Shown in pieces: positions 1-10,191 of a stretch of 64,000 nt of DNA. The position numbers and the translations under genes were made by a program. The notes beneath the pieces are model-generated. The model did not search any database, was not told the origin of the DNA, and saw only the letters and a list, made by a program, of their open reading frames with translations. Numbering within the stretch: the first letter of the stretch is position 1; every line of letters starts with the position of its first letter. The stretch is from positions 1 through 64,000 of the forward strand of contig CAMCHJ010000001.1 in assembly GCA_945874665.1 (NCBI GenBank), written 5' to 3'. This stretch comes from Chitinophaga pinensis. GTDB lineage: Bacteria; Bacteroidota; Bacteroidia; UBA7662.

Positions 1-90
1 TAAACCCGTGCTTACGCCATTGTTTATATCTTTCAAACCCAGTGCCTGCAGCACCGATTCCATTTCTTTTCTGAGATTTTGTTTTGCCAT
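1..90 (-). CDS. ALDH7-type aldehyde dehydrogenase, N-terminal fragment
   Basis: Only the first 30 codons lie in the window; the gene runs off the left edge. The start is the ATG complementary to 88-90. The visible peptide contains ALGLKDINNGVSTGL, which resembles the N-terminus of Bacteroidota ALDH7 (aminoadipate-semialdehyde dehydrogenase-like) proteins, where an ALGI-K...N.G.STG segment precedes the Rossmann domain. No catalytic residue is visible, so the assignment rests on this segment alone. It begins 3 bp after the M1 peptidase stop codon, so the two are probably co-transcribed. The substrate cannot be inferred. Confidence 0.6.
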   Translation of the reverse strand, partial: MAKQNLRKEMESVLQALGLKDINNGVSTGL

Positions 91-93
91 GGT

Positions 94-3000
94 TTAACCC
101 AATCTTATATTTCGCACAAGATCGTAAAGATTTAACTTTTTCAGGTCAACCGACCAGCTTAAATATTCAAACCAGCGAGGGCTTTGGGCTTGGTGATAGG
201 CATTTGGGCGCAAAAACGCTGACTGTAAGACATTCGCATTGATTTTAATGGCGCCATTGGCCACCGCAAAGGCTACACCCGCTTCACCCATAAATTGGGG
301 AATGGCAAGTTGTTGAATACCCGATTCAGCATCCAGGTAAGTTACCGTTGCACTTCCCGATTGAAAGCGCGCCACGCCATTGGCATATAATTCCAAAGGA
401 AGTTTTGGCACTTTAACCGCCAAGTTGTACGCTAACAATGCATTCGCAGGCGTTTCTTGCAATTGATTCAAAATAAATGGATTCATCACTGAGCGCAAGC
501 CAGCATCGCGGTAAACTACCTGTAGGTTACGGAACGCCATCCGACCAGGAGCCTCTGTACGGTCGATGAAAACATCTTGGTAGCTGTAGTCTGAAGCGCC
601 ATTTATTGCGCCACCCTGTGAACGGAAACCAACTGGATTGTAGCGGTTATTTACAACGGCAATACCGGCGAAAATGCGCTGGTCAAGATATGAACGGCGC
701 TTTTGGGTTTGATAATACCAACGGTGACTGATTTCACCATGGATGCGGCCATTGGCACTCCGGTCACTTCCCAAAAAGCCCATTTCGGCACCCACTTGCC
801 AGCTCCATGGCGTACGCAGGTGGCGATAAGATTCTTTATATTGCCCCTCGAATAACCACAAGGGCGTTGGTTCCATTACTGGCAAGGGTGTTGGATTAGT
901 GTCGAAGAAAAAGCCCCTGCCATTCAGAGGCACCCTGGCCATGCTCAACTGCATTTCGCGGCGGCGGATGCTGCTCAACGGATCACGTAACAGTCCAGCA
1001 AGCTTAGCTCTAAACAAGGGTGCATTTGTTTGCTGTTGTGAGGCTGTAAAGTTGTCGTAATGCAGCACCTCAAGCCCACTGCTTAAGCGTCGGAAAGCCC
1101 CGTTTTCGGGATGCCAGTTGTACCGCACAAAACCTTGTCCATTCAAACTCCCTGTTTTAAAACTCCACATAGGCAACACCGCATATTCCAAATCCTGCGG
1201 TAAAGCAACTGGGCTCATCAAGCCTAAGCCGAGCATAAAACCATCGGTATAGTTAGCGCCCAAAGTAGGCACTATAAACACCCTGTTTTGGCGGGTTACC
1301 AAACCTACTACGCCCTTCACATCGGGCAAAGCAGGAATGAACTTACCTACCTTTGCCTGCGACAAACCACGGCGGTACAAAGGCATGCGCTCTTTGGCGT
1401 CGATGGCAAAGCGGTGCACAGGCTGATCAAGTTGCCAGCTGATGCGGGTGTTTTCGCTGAGGGGCTCGTACCACTCCTGGCGGATAACGCCACCTGTATC
1501 GTTTAAGGCCGCCAGCGCAAAAGGCACCGACTGTCCACGCAACTTCACAGGAATATCGTATTTATTTTCGCCTGTGGTGCGGATGCGGCCAATGCGGTAG
1601 TCTACCTTGCCGGCCGAAGCCAAGCGCTGGTCGAACCACCAGCTGATGTTTTTGCCTTTGGCTGCAGCCTGCAAGGCTCGGCGCATGTCGCTGGGTTGTG
1701 GATGTTTGAACTTCCAACCTTCGTAATACGATTGCATCATGGCGTCGAATGCCTCCGTGCCCAAATATGCCTCAAGGTATTTGAGCTCGAAAGCTGTACG
1801 CTTGTACACCAGGGTACCGTAAGTTTCACCGTCGTACCCGGTGCTGTGGGTGTGCCACAAAGACACATCCTTGCCGCGGCGCTTCGAAAGGAGGTAGGTA
1901 AGCTCGGTTTCGTTGATGTTTTTGGTGCCTAAATCTAGGCCTGCAATGCTGATGTTCAAACTTGGGCTTCCACCAGGGTAACGTGTGGCCATGTATCGGT
2001 CTTCGTAAAAGCTGTTGAAGCCTTCATCCATAAAGGGATGGTCGCGCTCGTTGCTCGCTAAAATGCCATAAAACCAGTTGTGACCCACTTCGTGGGCAAT
2101 TACCAAGTCGAGTGATCGGGCCGACCCGGCACCTGCAATCACCGTAATGGTAGGATATTCCATGCCGCCACCCGCAGTAAGGGCGCCATCCACGGCAGTA
2201 CATACATCGTACGGGTAGTCGCCGAGCCATTTGGAGTAGTAGTACACCGAGCTGTCGACATAGGTGACCGCATTTTTCCAGTATTTGGTGTCGCGACTAA
2301 AAAACACCGCCGTTTTTACTTTGCGGCCGCTGTTTGGCAGCACCACCTCACTTTGCTTCACGTAGTAGTTTTTGCCGCAAAACCAGGCAAAATCATGGGC
2401 GTTTTCGAGGCGGTAGTGCAGGGTTTTAAACTCAGGACTGCTCTCAGGAATCTCGAGGGCAGGAAAGCTGTCGATGCCCGCTGCATAAGCTGCCAGCGAA
2501 TCGAGATAAGCTATTTCCGAAGCGGTTTGCAAATTGCCGCTGGCCGCTACTTGGTAGTTGCTGGGCACATTGATGAAGACCTCAAAGTCGCCAAATTCAC
2601 TGTAAAACTCACCCATGTTGAGGTAGGGCATGTAGTGCCAGCCGTTTTGGTCGTATACCGCCGGCTTGGGATACCATTGACACAATTGGTATTGGTCGCG
2701 GGAGAAGCCCAAGCGCGAAAAATTGCCGGGTACTTTTACCCGAAAGGGCGTGCTTATTTGCAGCTGCTCGCCGGGCGCCAGCGGCTTGGCCAGCCAAAGC
2801 ACGGCCACATCGATGGTATCTGGCAAGAGCTCCCAACGCACGCTTTGGCCGTTTACTTTGAAGTCGAGACTGTCGATAAAGCCGCGTTTTTCTTCTGGGG
2901 CGCTGTAAAAATCCCAGCTGCCGCTGCGGGCTTCAGCCTTGGAAAATACGGTTTGGTTGTTTTTATAGGCGTTGGGCCAGAGGTGCATGTATATGCGGTC

Positions 3001-3180
3001 GAGGGCCACGGGCGCGTTGTTGGTGTATTGGAGGTCGATGTGCGACAGCAGCATCTGCCGGCTGTCGTCGAGCTTTACAGCGATGCGGTAATCTACTTTT
3101 TGCTGGAAGTAGGTGTCTTGGGCAGCTAAAGGCGATGCAAAAAGCAGGCACAGCGTTAAAAGGCGAATGGTTTTCAACAT
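94..3180 (-). CDS. M1 family zinc aminopeptidase, secreted
   Basis: Predicted exported metallopeptidase of 1028 residues. The N-terminus MLKTIRLLTLCLLFASPLAAQ is a clear signal peptide; an upstream in-frame ATG would add 20 residues before it and is rejected. The gluzincin motif is intact: HEVGH at residues 363-367 and the third zinc ligand E386 exactly 18 residues later. GGMEYP about 25 residues upstream occupies the place of the M1 GxMEN substrate-binding motif. The long C-terminal half (roughly 550-1028) looks rich in beta strands and has no recognised motif. The family removes N-terminal residues from peptides. It probably acts in the periplasm or at the outer membrane, in peptide scavenging. 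It is followed after 3 bp by the ALDH7-like gene. Confidence 0.9.
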   Translation of the reverse strand: MLKTIRLLTLCLLFASPLAAQDTYFQQKVDYRIAVKLDDSRQMLLSHIDLQYTNNAPVALDRIYMHLWPNAYKNNQTVFSKAEARSGSWDFYSAPEEKRGFIDSLDFKVNGQSVRWELLPDTIDVAVLWLAKPLAPGEQLQISTPFRVKVPGNFSRLGFSRDQYQLCQWYPKPAVYDQNGWHYMPYLNMGEFYSEFGDFEVFINVPSNYQVAASGNLQTASEIAYLDSLAAYAAGIDSFPALEIPESSPEFKTLHYRLENAHDFAWFCGKNYYVKQSEVVLPNSGRKVKTAVFFSRDTKYWKNAVTYVDSSVYYYSKWLGDYPYDVCTAVDGALTAGGGMEYPTITVIAGAGSARSLDLVIAHEVGHNWFYGILASNERDHPFMDEGFNSFYEDRYMATRYPGGSPSLNISIAGLDLGTKNINETELTYLLSKRRGKDVSLWHTHSTGYDGETYGTLVYKRTAFELKYLEAYLGTEAFDAMMQSYYEGWKFKHPQPSDMRRALQAAAKGKNISWWFDQRLASAGKVDYRIGRIRTTGENKYDIPVKLRGQSVPFALAALNDTGGVIRQEWYEPLSENTRISWQLDQPVHRFAIDAKERMPLYRRGLSQAKVGKFIPALPDVKGVVGLVTRQNRVFIVPTLGANYTDGFMLGLGLMSPVALPQDLEYAVLPMWSFKTGSLNGQGFVRYNWHPENGAFRRLSSGLEVLHYDNFTASQQQTNAPLFRAKLAGLLRDPLSSIRRREMQLSMARVPLNGRGFFFDTNPTPLPVMEPTPLWLFEGQYKESYRHLRTPWSWQVGAEMGFLGSDRSANGRIHGEISHRWYYQTQKRRSYLDQRIFAGIAVVNNRYNPVGFRSQGGAINGASDYSYQDVFIDRTEAPGRMAFRNLQVVYRDAGLRSVMNPFILNQLQETPANALLAYNLAVKVPKLPLELYANGVARFQSGSATVTYLDAESGIQQLAIPQFMGEAGVAFAVANGAIKINANVLQSAFLRPNAYHQAQSPRWFEYLSWSVDLKKLNLYDLVRNIRLG

Positions 3181-3403
3181 ATTGAAGATTTGAAATCGAA
3201 ATATATGACAGATGCATGCCACAACACAAAAATTTTGCATCTTTTAAGAGGCCAAGTCAAAAGGAGGCGGTAAAATTCCTACTAGCCGTTAACTATTCCC
3301 AAAATTCAATGGAGTCTTGAGAGCGTAAGCTGGATAATCCTTTAAAGTTTGGGTTTAACCCGCTGCCATCATAAATCTTGGTTCTTCAGCACCTTATAAC
3401 ATC

Positions 3404-4378
3404 CTAACGCTCCACTCCCTCCCAGCTCCCGTGAAAAACCAATTCGGGATGGGCGGCGAGGAGTGCTTGCAGTCCTGTTTGCTGTTGTACTACAAAATTG
3501 CGGTGGGCTTGGGTTTGAGGGAAACGTGGGCAGTGGCGGGCAGCCAAGGTAAATTTATAGGCCGTTTCGGCCAAGACCACGGTTTCAGAAGACATGCAGG
3601 CTGCGCAAAACTGCTCAAATACATATTGAGTAGCAGCGTAATTGGGATGTACCAGGTCGAGGTCGTACCAGCGGTGGTCACGGAGCACATCGATTACCCA
3701 CTCATAGGCTGGAAAATAGTAGGTTGCGGGTAGCTTTTCGCACAACTGGTGCACGGCTTCGAGCAAACGGCCTTTGGAGCGGTTGTTTTGGATGAGGCCA
3801 TCGCGACTGTGCCGCACAGGACTCACGGTAAAAAGCACCTTTAATTTGGGATTCAGCTGTCGTGCTACCTCAATGGCGGCCGTTAAACTGGCAACAATCT
3901 CCTCCACTTCCAGCAATTCCTTTCTAAAAGTAGCGGCAGGTGCACGGTGGTTGTTGGCCACAGGCTGCTCATTTTCTACCTGCACATAGCGGAAGGCCGA
4001 GCCCAGGGTGAGTACCAAATAGCTCGCTTCCCGCAAAAAGGCGTGGCCCGCTGCGGTAGCCGCGTTGATGCCTGCTACGGCCTGCGTTTGCTCTATGTGC
4101 GAAAAGTCGCTGTGGTGCTCCCAAGAATTCCACAGTTCATTAGCCAAAAACAAGTCTCCAGCGGTAATTTGACGGTTTTGACTGAGGTAGTGCAACTGCC
4201 GCGACAAAGCCGTGGGGTCGAACAAAAGTCCCGTAGGATTGTGCAGCACACCAAACATGCGCTCCGCCAAGGCTTGTCCCACATTGGCCGTAAAACACGA
4301 GCCCAGCAGTAACAATCGATCGCGGTGGGTGATGGGCGCGCCCTCAAAGGCATACACCAGCGGCAGCTGCATTTTCAT
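3404..4378 (-). CDS. GSCFA domain protein
   Basis: A 324-residue protein of the GSCFA family, a Bacteroidota/Proteobacteria family related to SGNH/GDSL hydrolases. The family's name-giving motif appears as LLLGSCFTANVG at about residues 24-35, with the final Ala replaced by Thr. A C-terminal LVHPNYAATQYVFEQF segment supplies the conserved His region. There is no signal peptide, so it is cytoplasmic. An alternative start two codons in (MQLPL) is possible. It is transcribed divergently from the TauE/SafE gene; the intergenic region carries a GTAAC-N4-GTTAC palindrome about 120 bp upstream of this start. The substrate is unknown; SGNH hydrolases cleave esters or acyl groups. Confidence 0.85.
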   Translation of the reverse strand: MKMQLPLVYAFEGAPITHRDRLLLLGSCFTANVGQALAERMFGVLHNPTGLLFDPTALSRQLHYLSQNRQITAGDLFLANELWNSWEHHSDFSHIEQTQAVAGINAATAAGHAFLREASYLVLTLGSAFRYVQVENEQPVANNHRAPAATFRKELLEVEEIVASLTAAIEVARQLNPKLKVLFTVSPVRHSRDGLIQNNRSKGRLLEAVHQLCEKLPATYYFPAYEWVIDVLRDHRWYDLDLVHPNYAATQYVFEQFCAACMSSETVVLAETAYKFTLAARHCPRFPQTQAHRNFVVQQQTGLQALLAAHPELVFHGSWEGVER

Positions 4379-4497
4379 AGGGCCAATTTCGGTATTTTAA
4401 GGGAATGTAGGGCACTTGGCAGCATTTGTTGCTAGAATGACCAAAACCTAGCTTCTTCTGCTAAACCACAACTGTTTTCGAATAGAATTTTTGCTTT

Positions 4498-4511
4498 GTA
4501 ACTATGGTTAC
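4498..4511. promoter_or_regulatory. GTAAC-N4-GTTAC palindrome, site D (upstream of tauE/safE)
   Basis: Sequence GTAAC-TATG-GTTAC, a 5-4-5 inverted repeat. It is one of only four in the window; the other three bracket the sulfur-oxidation island. The 14-bp, N4-spaced layout matches Crp/Fnr-type boxes in geometry but not in half-site sequence. An upstream in-frame ATG at 4504 lies inside it, which argues for the downstream start at 4558. The regulator is not identified. Confidence 0.65.
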
Positions 4512-4534
4512 GCACTGCCAAGCAAAAAACCCAG

Positions 4535-4541
4535 TATTTCG
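4535..4541 (+). promoter_or_regulatory. Candidate -7 box for tauE/safE
   Basis: TATTTCG, a degenerate, one-base-short version of the Bacteroidota TAnnTTTG box. It starts 23 bp after palindrome D and ends 16 bp before the ATG at 4558, which puts the palindrome centre near -41 of the implied start site. Its weakness fits an activator-dependent promoter. Inferred mainly from the matching spacing at the other three sites. Confidence 0.4.
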
Positions 4542-4557
4542 CCTTAAATTCAACACC

Positions 4558-5352
4558 ATGATCATAGCTGGCTACTTTGCTGCCGCCCTTATTGGGCTTT
4601 CACTCGGTCTCATTGGCGGAGGAGGCTCCATCCTCACAGTACCCGTGCTGGTATATTTATTTGGCATAGATGCGGTAACAGCCACGGCCTATTCGCTTTT
4701 TGTGGTAGGTGCCACCAGCTTGGTAGGCGCTTTCCCTAAATACAAAGAGGGCTTGGTAGACCTCAAAACAGCAGTCATTTTTGGTGCACCATCCATTTTA
4801 GCTGTTTACTTCACCCGCGCTTATCTCGTTCCATTTATACCCGATCAGGTACTTACAGTGGGAGACTTTGAACTCACCAAGCGACTGTTGCTTATGGGTT
4901 TATTTGCCTTGTTGATGGTTTTTGCCTCCATCAGCATGATTCGCAACAAAAAACCAGTGGTACAAGCCGCGGGCGGAGAACAGGGTTTTAAATACGGTTT
5001 GATTTTACTGGAAGGCGCTGTGGTTGGCGTGCTCACCGGCTTGGTGGGCGCTGGCGGCGGCTTCCTCATCATCCCTGCGCTGGTGCTATTTACCGGCTTG
5101 CCCATGAAAAAAGCGGTGGGTACTTCCCTTCTGATCATCGCCGCTAAGTCGCTCATCGGCTTCACCGGCGATTTGGGCAGCCTGCAACCCGACTGGCAAT
5201 TGCTCCTGATTGTTACCGGCATTGCCATCATCGGCATCATTGCTGGCAACCGCCTCGCCCGCCAAATCGATGGCAACAAGCTCAAAGTAGGCTTCGGCTG
5301 GTTTGTACTGGTGATGGGTATTTACATACTCATCAAAGAAAGTATGTTGTAG
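4558..5352 (+). CDS. TauE/SafE family exporter (sulfite or organosulfur anion)
   Basis: A 264-residue integral membrane protein with about eight hydrophobic segments in two related halves. Each half opens with a glycine-rich repeat: [15 protein letters not shown] near residue 15 and [16 protein letters not shown] near residue 165, the hallmark of TauE/SafE proteins. The family moves sulfite, sulfoacetate and similar anions across the inner membrane. The ATG at 4558 is preferred over the one at 4504, which lies inside palindrome D and would add a polar 18-residue leader. Specificity cannot be read from the sequence. The shared palindrome with persulfide dioxygenase and SoxB-like genes supports disposal of sulfite produced during sulfur oxidation. 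Confidence 0.88.
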   Translation: MIIAGYFAAALIGLSLGLIGGGGSILTVPVLVYLFGIDAVTATAYSLFVVGATSLVGAFPKYKEGLVDLKTAVIFGAPSILAVYFTRAYLVPFIPDQVLTVGDFELTKRLLLMGLFALLMVFASISMIRNKKPVVQAAGGEQGFKYGLILLEGAVVGVLTGLVGAGGGFLIIPALVLFTGLPMKKAVGTSLLIIAAKSLIGFTGDLGSLQPDWQLLLIVTGIAIIGIIAGNRLARQIDGNKLKVGFGWFVLVMGIYILIKESML

Positions 5353-5385
5353 GTTTGTTCCTTTAGATGGATAGCAGGCTAACGA

Positions 5386-8300
5386 TCACAGCTCCTGCAA
5401 CCGCATACGTGCGGCCTCTGCTGACCTAATATCCGAAAATTCGATCATCACCGTGGCTTTCACTTGTTTGAGCACGGCCCGCTTGGGGTGCTGCTGCACG
5501 TACTCAAGGATAAGGCCAAAGGTTTCACTCTGGTAAAAACGCTCGTTGTTGCCGGCCACAAAGTAGCATTTCATCTGCCCTTTCTTCAACATCACCTTTT
5601 CCATGCCTAGGCGCTTGGCCTCCCAACGCAGCTGGATGAGGGTAAATAGGGTTTCGGCTTCGTATGGAATGGGACCAAAACGGTCAACCAACTCGGTGCG
5701 GAAACGCTCCAAACCTTCGGGCGTTTCGGTATTGTCGAGTTGCATGTACAGACTCAAGCGCTCGCTGGTACTGCGCACATAGCTGTCGGGTAGCAAAGCG
5801 GCCAAATCGGTGTCGAGTTGCACGTCGCGCACAAAATCAGGCTGCTCGTCGGCATCGAATAAGCCGGAAAACTGACTGTCTTTGAGCTCGCGAATGGCCT
5901 CATCAAGTATTTTCTGATACATATCGAAGCCGATTTCGGTGATAAAACCACTTTGCTCGGCCCCAAGCATATTGCCCGCACCTCGAATGTCGAGGTCGCG
6001 CATGGCAATTTGAAAACCGCTGCCCAAATCGCTGTATTCTTCTAGGGCCTTGAGTCGCTTGCGCGCTTCGTTGGTGAGAATGCTGAGCGGCGGCGTGACG
6101 AGGTAACAAAAGGCTTTGATATTGGATCGCCCCACCCTGCCGCGCATCTGGTGTAAATCGCTCAAGCCAAAATTCTGGGCTTGGTTAATGATGATGGTGT
6201 TGGCATTGGGAATGTCGAGCCCCGATTCGATGATGTTGGTGGCTACCAGCACGTCATAACGCCCGTCGATGAAATCGAGGAGGATGTCTTCGAGCTCGTC
6301 GCCTTCCATCTGGCCGTGACCTACGCAAATGCTCACGCGCGGACACAGCTTGCGAATCATGGTGGCCACGTCCTGGATGTTGCCCACCCGGTTGTGTACA
6401 AAAAATACCTGTCCGCCACGGTCTACCTCAAAATTGATGGCATCTTGAATTTTTTCTTCATCCAACACCATCAACTCGGTATGAACGGGCTGACGGTTGG
6501 GCGGTGGCGTACTAATTACACTCAAATCGCGCGCGCCCATCAACGAAAATTGCAAGGTGCGGGGAATAGGCGTTGCTGTGAGCGTAAGCGTATCTACATT
6601 TACCCGTAGCTGACGCAACTTTTCTTTAACGCCAACGCCAAATTTCTGCTCTTCATCTATTACCAAAAGCCCAATATCTTTAAACTTCACCTGCTTGCCT
6701 ACAATTTTGTGGGTGCCAATGAGGATGTCGATTTTACCTTGTTCGAGCCGCTCGAGCACGTCTTTTTGCTCCTTGGCCGACCGAAAACGGTTGAGGTAAT
6801 CGACCGTTACAGGGAATTCAGCCAAGCGTTTGCTGAAAGTTTTGTAGTGCTGCAAAGCCAAAATGGTCGTCGGCACCAGCACTGCCACTTGTTTGCCGTC
6901 GGTAGCCGCTTTAAAGGCAGCTCTAATGGCGATCTCGGTCTTGCCAAAGCCCACATCCCCGCACACCAGCCGGTCCATGGGATAGCTTTTCTGCATATCG
7001 GCCTTGGTGGCCTCGGTGGCTTTATACTGGTCGGGCGTGTCTTCGTACATAAAGCTGGCCTCGAGCTCGTTCTGGAGGTAGCTGTCGGGCGTAAAAGCAA
7101 ATCCCGCCATGGCCTTGCGCTTGGCATACAGCGCAATGAGGTCTTTGGCAATGTCTTTAACCTGACTTTTGGTTTTGCTTTTGAGCTTCTCCCAAACATC
7201 GCTACCGAGTTTGTTGATGCGCGGTGGTATGCCTTCTTTGCCGCTGTATTTGGCTATTTTATGGAGCGAATTGATGCCCACGTACAGCAAATCGCCATCG
7301 CGGTAGCTGATGCGCACGGCCTCTTGCTGCTGCCCGTTGACGTCGAGTTTCTCCATGCCGTCAAAAACCCCCACACCGTGGTCGATGTGCACCACGTGGT
7401 CGCCAGGGCGCAGGTCGCGGATTTCTTTGAGTGTAATGGCCGACCCTTTGCCTTTGTATTCACGCAGCCTGTACTTGTGGTAGCGCTCAAAAATTTGGTG
7501 ATCGGTGTACACGCTGAGCTGCAGCTGCCGGTCGATGAAGCCTTCGTGCAGACTGGTATAAATGGGGAAAAAGAGCAATCCCGCCTTTAAATCCTCAAAA
7601 ATGTGATACAGTCGCTCGATTTGTTTAGGGGTTTCGCTAAACAGCAGGTTACGGTAGCCTTGTTTTTCCTTGGCCTGCATGCCGGCAATGAGCATGTCGA
7701 AGTTCTTGCGCACCGAAGGCTGGGGTGCGGCTTCCCAAGCAATGTGCTCCACCTTGCCGGACAGGGCATCGGTGCCCCAGCTTACGAGGCGTTTGTCGAG
7801 CAACTGCGCACGAAAACTGTCGCTGGTTTCGAAGGCCTCGCCCGGGGTGAGCTCCTCGAGTCCGTCCGCCGCTTTCCAATGCTCCACGGCTTTTTCGTAG
7901 CTGTTGTTGATGCGGTCGGCCACCAATTGTACATCGCGCACCCACACCACAATGTCGGCAGGCACAAAATCGAGCATGCTCTGCCGGCTTTCTTTGAGGA
8001 GATGGGTTTGTACGTTGGGGATAAGACTGAGGTGGTGGATGGTTTTTACGCTGAGCTGGCTCTCGGGGTCGAAGGTGCGGATGCTTTCTACCTCATCGCC
8101 AAACAGCTCAATGCGGTACGGGAGGTCGTGGGCAAAGCTAAACACATCGATGATGCCGCCGCGGATGCTGAATTGGCCGGGCTCATACACAAAATCTTCG
8201 CGCTCAAAGCCGTATTCGACCAGCATCTCGGTTAAAAAATCGAGCTTGAGCACGTCTTTTACCCGTATGTCGATGGTGTTTTTGGTGATGGTGAATTTGT

Positions 8301-8757
8301 TGACCACCTTTTCGGCCAAGGCTTCGGGGTAGGTAACAATGAGCTCGCCTCTGCTTTTGGCGTGGTTGAGCTGGTTGAGCACCTCGGCCCGCTGCAGCAC
8401 ATTGCCGCTGTCGAGTCCCTCTGGATCGTAATATTTGCGGTAGCTGGCCGGAAAAAAGAGGATGTCTTTGTCGGGCAGCAAATTGCTTAAATCGTTGTAA
8501 AAATAGGCGGCTTCCTCGCGCTCATTGAACACGAGCAGCAAATGCCCGTGGTCTTGCTGCCAGCAAGCAGCCGCTAAAACCGCTGGCAGGGAACCGCTAA
8601 GGCCACTGAGCATCACACGACTGCGCTCGGGCTTGATGCTTTCACGTAGGCGCTGGTGCAGGGGATGGGCAGCGTACAGCTGTAGCAGTTGTCCTACCGA
8701 GGACTCAGGGCGTTCAGCCGGCTGATTGCTGGCGGCCAGGGGCAGCAAGCCACTCAT
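5386..8757 (-). CDS. mfd: Transcription-repair coupling factor Mfd
   Basis: A 1123-residue SF2 translocase that removes stalled RNA polymerase at lesions and recruits UvrA. Domain order is that of Mfd: N-terminal UvrB-like module, RNA-polymerase-interacting domain (around the [16 protein letters not shown] segment, about residues 450-470), helicase core and C-terminal TRCF domain. Visible helicase motifs are Walker [12 protein letters not shown], motif [10 protein letters not shown] (DEEQ box), [10 protein letters not shown] and the motif VI region [17 protein letters not shown]. Length fits the family. The start codon overlaps the stop of the upstream TlpA-like gene by one base (TAATG), implying translational coupling. 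Confidence 0.97.
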   Translation of the reverse strand: MSGLLPLAASNQPAERPESSVGQLLQLYAAHPLHQRLRESIKPERSRVMLSGLSGSLPAVLAAACWQQDHGHLLLVFNEREEAAYFYNDLSNLLPDKDILFFPASYRKYYDPEGLDSGNVLQRAEVLNQLNHAKSRGELIVTYPEALAEKVVNKFTITKNTIDIRVKDVLKLDFLTEMLVEYGFEREDFVYEPGQFSIRGGIIDVFSFAHDLPYRIELFGDEVESIRTFDPESQLSVKTIHHLSLIPNVQTHLLKESRQSMLDFVPADIVVWVRDVQLVADRINNSYEKAVEHWKAADGLEELTPGEAFETSDSFRAQLLDKRLVSWGTDALSGKVEHIAWEAAPQPSVRKNFDMLIAGMQAKEKQGYRNLLFSETPKQIERLYHIFEDLKAGLLFFPIYTSLHEGFIDRQLQLSVYTDHQIFERYHKYRLREYKGKGSAITLKEIRDLRPGDHVVHIDHGVGVFDGMEKLDVNGQQQEAVRISYRDGDLLYVGINSLHKIAKYSGKEGIPPRINKLGSDVWEKLKSKTKSQVKDIAKDLIALYAKRKAMAGFAFTPDSYLQNELEASFMYEDTPDQYKATEATKADMQKSYPMDRLVCGDVGFGKTEIAIRAAFKAATDGKQVAVLVPTTILALQHYKTFSKRLAEFPVTVDYLNRFRSAKEQKDVLERLEQGKIDILIGTHKIVGKQVKFKDIGLLVIDEEQKFGVGVKEKLRQLRVNVDTLTLTATPIPRTLQFSLMGARDLSVISTPPPNRQPVHTELMVLDEEKIQDAINFEVDRGGQVFFVHNRVGNIQDVATMIRKLCPRVSICVGHGQMEGDELEDILLDFIDGRYDVLVATNIIESGLDIPNANTIIINQAQNFGLSDLHQMRGRVGRSNIKAFCYLVTPPLSILTNEARKRLKALEEYSDLGSGFQIAMRDLDIRGAGNMLGAEQSGFITEIGFDMYQKILDEAIRELKDSQFSGLFDADEQPDFVRDVQLDTDLAALLPDSYVRSTSERLSLYMQLDNTETPEGLERFRTELVDRFGPIPYEAETLFTLIQLRWEAKRLGMEKVMLKKGQMKCYFVAGNNERFYQSETFGLILEYVQQHPKRAVLKQVKATVMIEFSDIRSAEAARMRLQEL

Positions 8758-10004
8758 TATTCGGCGAGCAGACTTTCGATCGTGGCGGTAAATTCGGCTA
8801 CGTAGGCATTGTAGGCAGCGCCGGTGGCTGGACCGTCAAAGCCTGTATGCACTTTGCGCACGCGGCCAGTCTTATCGAGCATAAGCGTAGTTGGGAAGGC
8901 CACCAATTGGGCCATCACTGGTAAAGCGGCCATCACATCTTCGTTTTCAGGCTTACCGGCTAACACCATGGCGTACTCGGCACCAAATCGTTGCTGCAAG
9001 CGGCGCAAGTTATCGAAGGCTTTTTCGGGCATTTTGGTGCGCTCAAAGCCCATGCCGATCACTTCAAAGCCGCGGTCGCGGTTCTTTTTATGGAAATCGG
9101 CCAAGAAAGCCGTTTCGTCTAAACAATTCGGACACCAAGTGCCCAGCACCTGCAGCACCACCACTTTGCCGGCGTAGGCGGGCGATTGCGGACCAATTTT
9201 TTGGCCGTCAGGAGTTGGAAAACTGAAAGTCACCACCTCATCGCGGTTGCGCAAACTGGTTAGACTGTTGGGGTCGGGCAGGGCAAAGCCAGGGTTACGC
9301 ACCGACTTAAAGGTTCGGATGCGGCTGGCACCTGCATACAAATCTCCCGTAATGCTGCTGTCTTCATTCAAATTCGCCTTCACCAAATACGCGCCCGAGC
9401 CGTCGAAGCCGCTCAGGTAAATGCTGTCACCATCCAAAATACCCGTGAGGTAGCGATAATCGCCATAAGGTGTGCGGAAAGTGCCACTGATTTCGTTGCC
9501 GCGCTGACTAAATACGCCCAAGGCAGGGGTGGTATCGCCGTTGGGCTTGTAAAAAGTGGTTTGCCACTCGCCCGAAATATCGTCGGGCAGGCGGGTTACT
9601 TGGGCAGCAAATTTGTACTTGCCTCCGCGGGTGGCAGCAAAGGCCAGCACGCTTTCTTCGTCGTATTTTACGCGGATGAGGCGCCCTGTGAGGCTATCTC
9701 CCAAAGAAGTAATGCCCGCAATGAGGGTGCTTTCGAATACGGGGAAGCGGGCAATCAAACTATCGCCAATCACTTCCACCTCGCTGGTTTCAATAAGCTG
9801 GTCGCCATCTTGCAACACCAAGCTAAAAGTGCTGTCGGTGAGGCGGGTGAGACTAAATAAAAACGGCAGTTCACCGCCTTCAGTTGTTAGGGCACCACGC
9901 CAGTCGCCTTCTTGCAGGCGGTATTTTCCTTCGATGTTGATGCCCCATTTGCAAGCATTTAACACAAAAAGGCCCAAAAGCAGGCCGAGCAATTTTACTT
10001 TCAT
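8757..10004 (-). CDS. TlpA-like thioredoxin-fold lipoprotein
   Basis: A 415-residue envelope protein. The N-terminus MKVKLLGLLLGLFVLNAC is a lipoprotein signal (lipobox LNAC). Residues 20-250 form a beta-rich region typical of Bacteroidota TlpA-like proteins, and the C-terminal 150 residues form a thioredoxin fold with the redox motif TWCPNC (GTWCPNCLDE). Family members reduce or isomerise disulfides in the periplasm or serve cytochrome c maturation; the partner is not evident here. A consensus -7 box lies four bases before the ATG. The gene is translationally coupled to mfd, an unusual pairing of envelope redox and DNA repair that probably only reflects shared transcription. Confidence 0.85.
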   Translation of the reverse strand: MKVKLLGLLLGLFVLNACKWGINIEGKYRLQEGDWRGALTTEGGELPFLFSLTRLTDSTFSLVLQDGDQLIETSEVEVIGDSLIARFPVFESTLIAGITSLGDSLTGRLIRVKYDEESVLAFAATRGGKYKFAAQVTRLPDDISGEWQTTFYKPNGDTTPALGVFSQRGNEISGTFRTPYGDYRYLTGILDGDSIYLSGFDGSGAYLVKANLNEDSSITGDLYAGASRIRTFKSVRNPGFALPDPNSLTSLRNRDEVVTFSFPTPDGQKIGPQSPAYAGKVVVLQVLGTWCPNCLDETAFLADFHKKNRDRGFEVIGMGFERTKMPEKAFDNLRRLQQRFGAEYAMVLAGKPENEDVMAALPVMAQLVAFPTTLMLDKTGRVRKVHTGFDGPATGAAYNAYVAEFTATIESLLAE

Positions 10005-10008
10005 CTTA

Positions 10009-10016
10009 CAAAGTTA
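10009..10016 (-). promoter_or_regulatory. -7 box TAACTTTG of the tlpA-mfd operon
   Basis: A perfect TAnnTTTG box on the minus strand, separated from the ATG by only TAAG. Transcription would begin at or next to the A of the start codon, so the mRNA is predicted to be leaderless. No clear -33 element was identified. Confidence 0.6.
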
Positions 10017-10073
10017 ATGAAGCTTTTGGAAAGGCATCTCGTTTGGAACAAATCGGGGTTAAAATGGTTCGCC

Positions 10074-10145
10074 TGCAACGCCAGTCGCTGAGCTTTCTGC
10101 AACGCCGGTCGCTGAGCTTTCCACAACACCGGTCGCTGAGCTCCG
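10074..10145. repeat. Three tandem 24-bp repeats
   Basis: Units at 10074-10097, 10098-10121 and 10122-10145 share the core CGCCGGTCGCTGAGCTTTC with a few changes; the third runs into CTCCGTCGAAGCGCAGG. The motif resembles the GTCGCTGAGC...GTCGAAGCG intergenic repeats scattered in many Bacteroidota genomes. It lies between divergent tlpA-like and thiL genes, just upstream of the thiL promoter. Confidence 0.85.
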
Positions 10146-10179
10146 TCGAAGCGCAGGTGTTTCCATGCTTTCATTTGGC

Positions 10180-10187
10180 TATCTTTG
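10180..10187 (+). promoter_or_regulatory. -7 box TATCTTTG of thiL
   Basis: Perfect TAnnTTTG consensus followed by CGGC and then ATG. As for the divergent tlpA-like gene, this spacing predicts a leaderless transcript and decides the thiL start at 10192 instead of the in-frame ATG at 10165, which lies upstream of the promoter box. Confidence 0.65.
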
Positions 10188-10191
10188 CGGC

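Noticed and set aside
4504-4557. Upstream ATG start for the TauE/SafE gene
   Set aside because: The codon lies within palindrome D and upstream of the candidate -7 box, and would add a polar leader to a membrane protein that otherwise starts with a hydrophobic helix.
6709-7590. Long open frame on the plus strand inside mfd (293 codons)
   Set aside because: It is antisense to conserved helicase motifs of mfd and reads as low-complexity shadow sequence.
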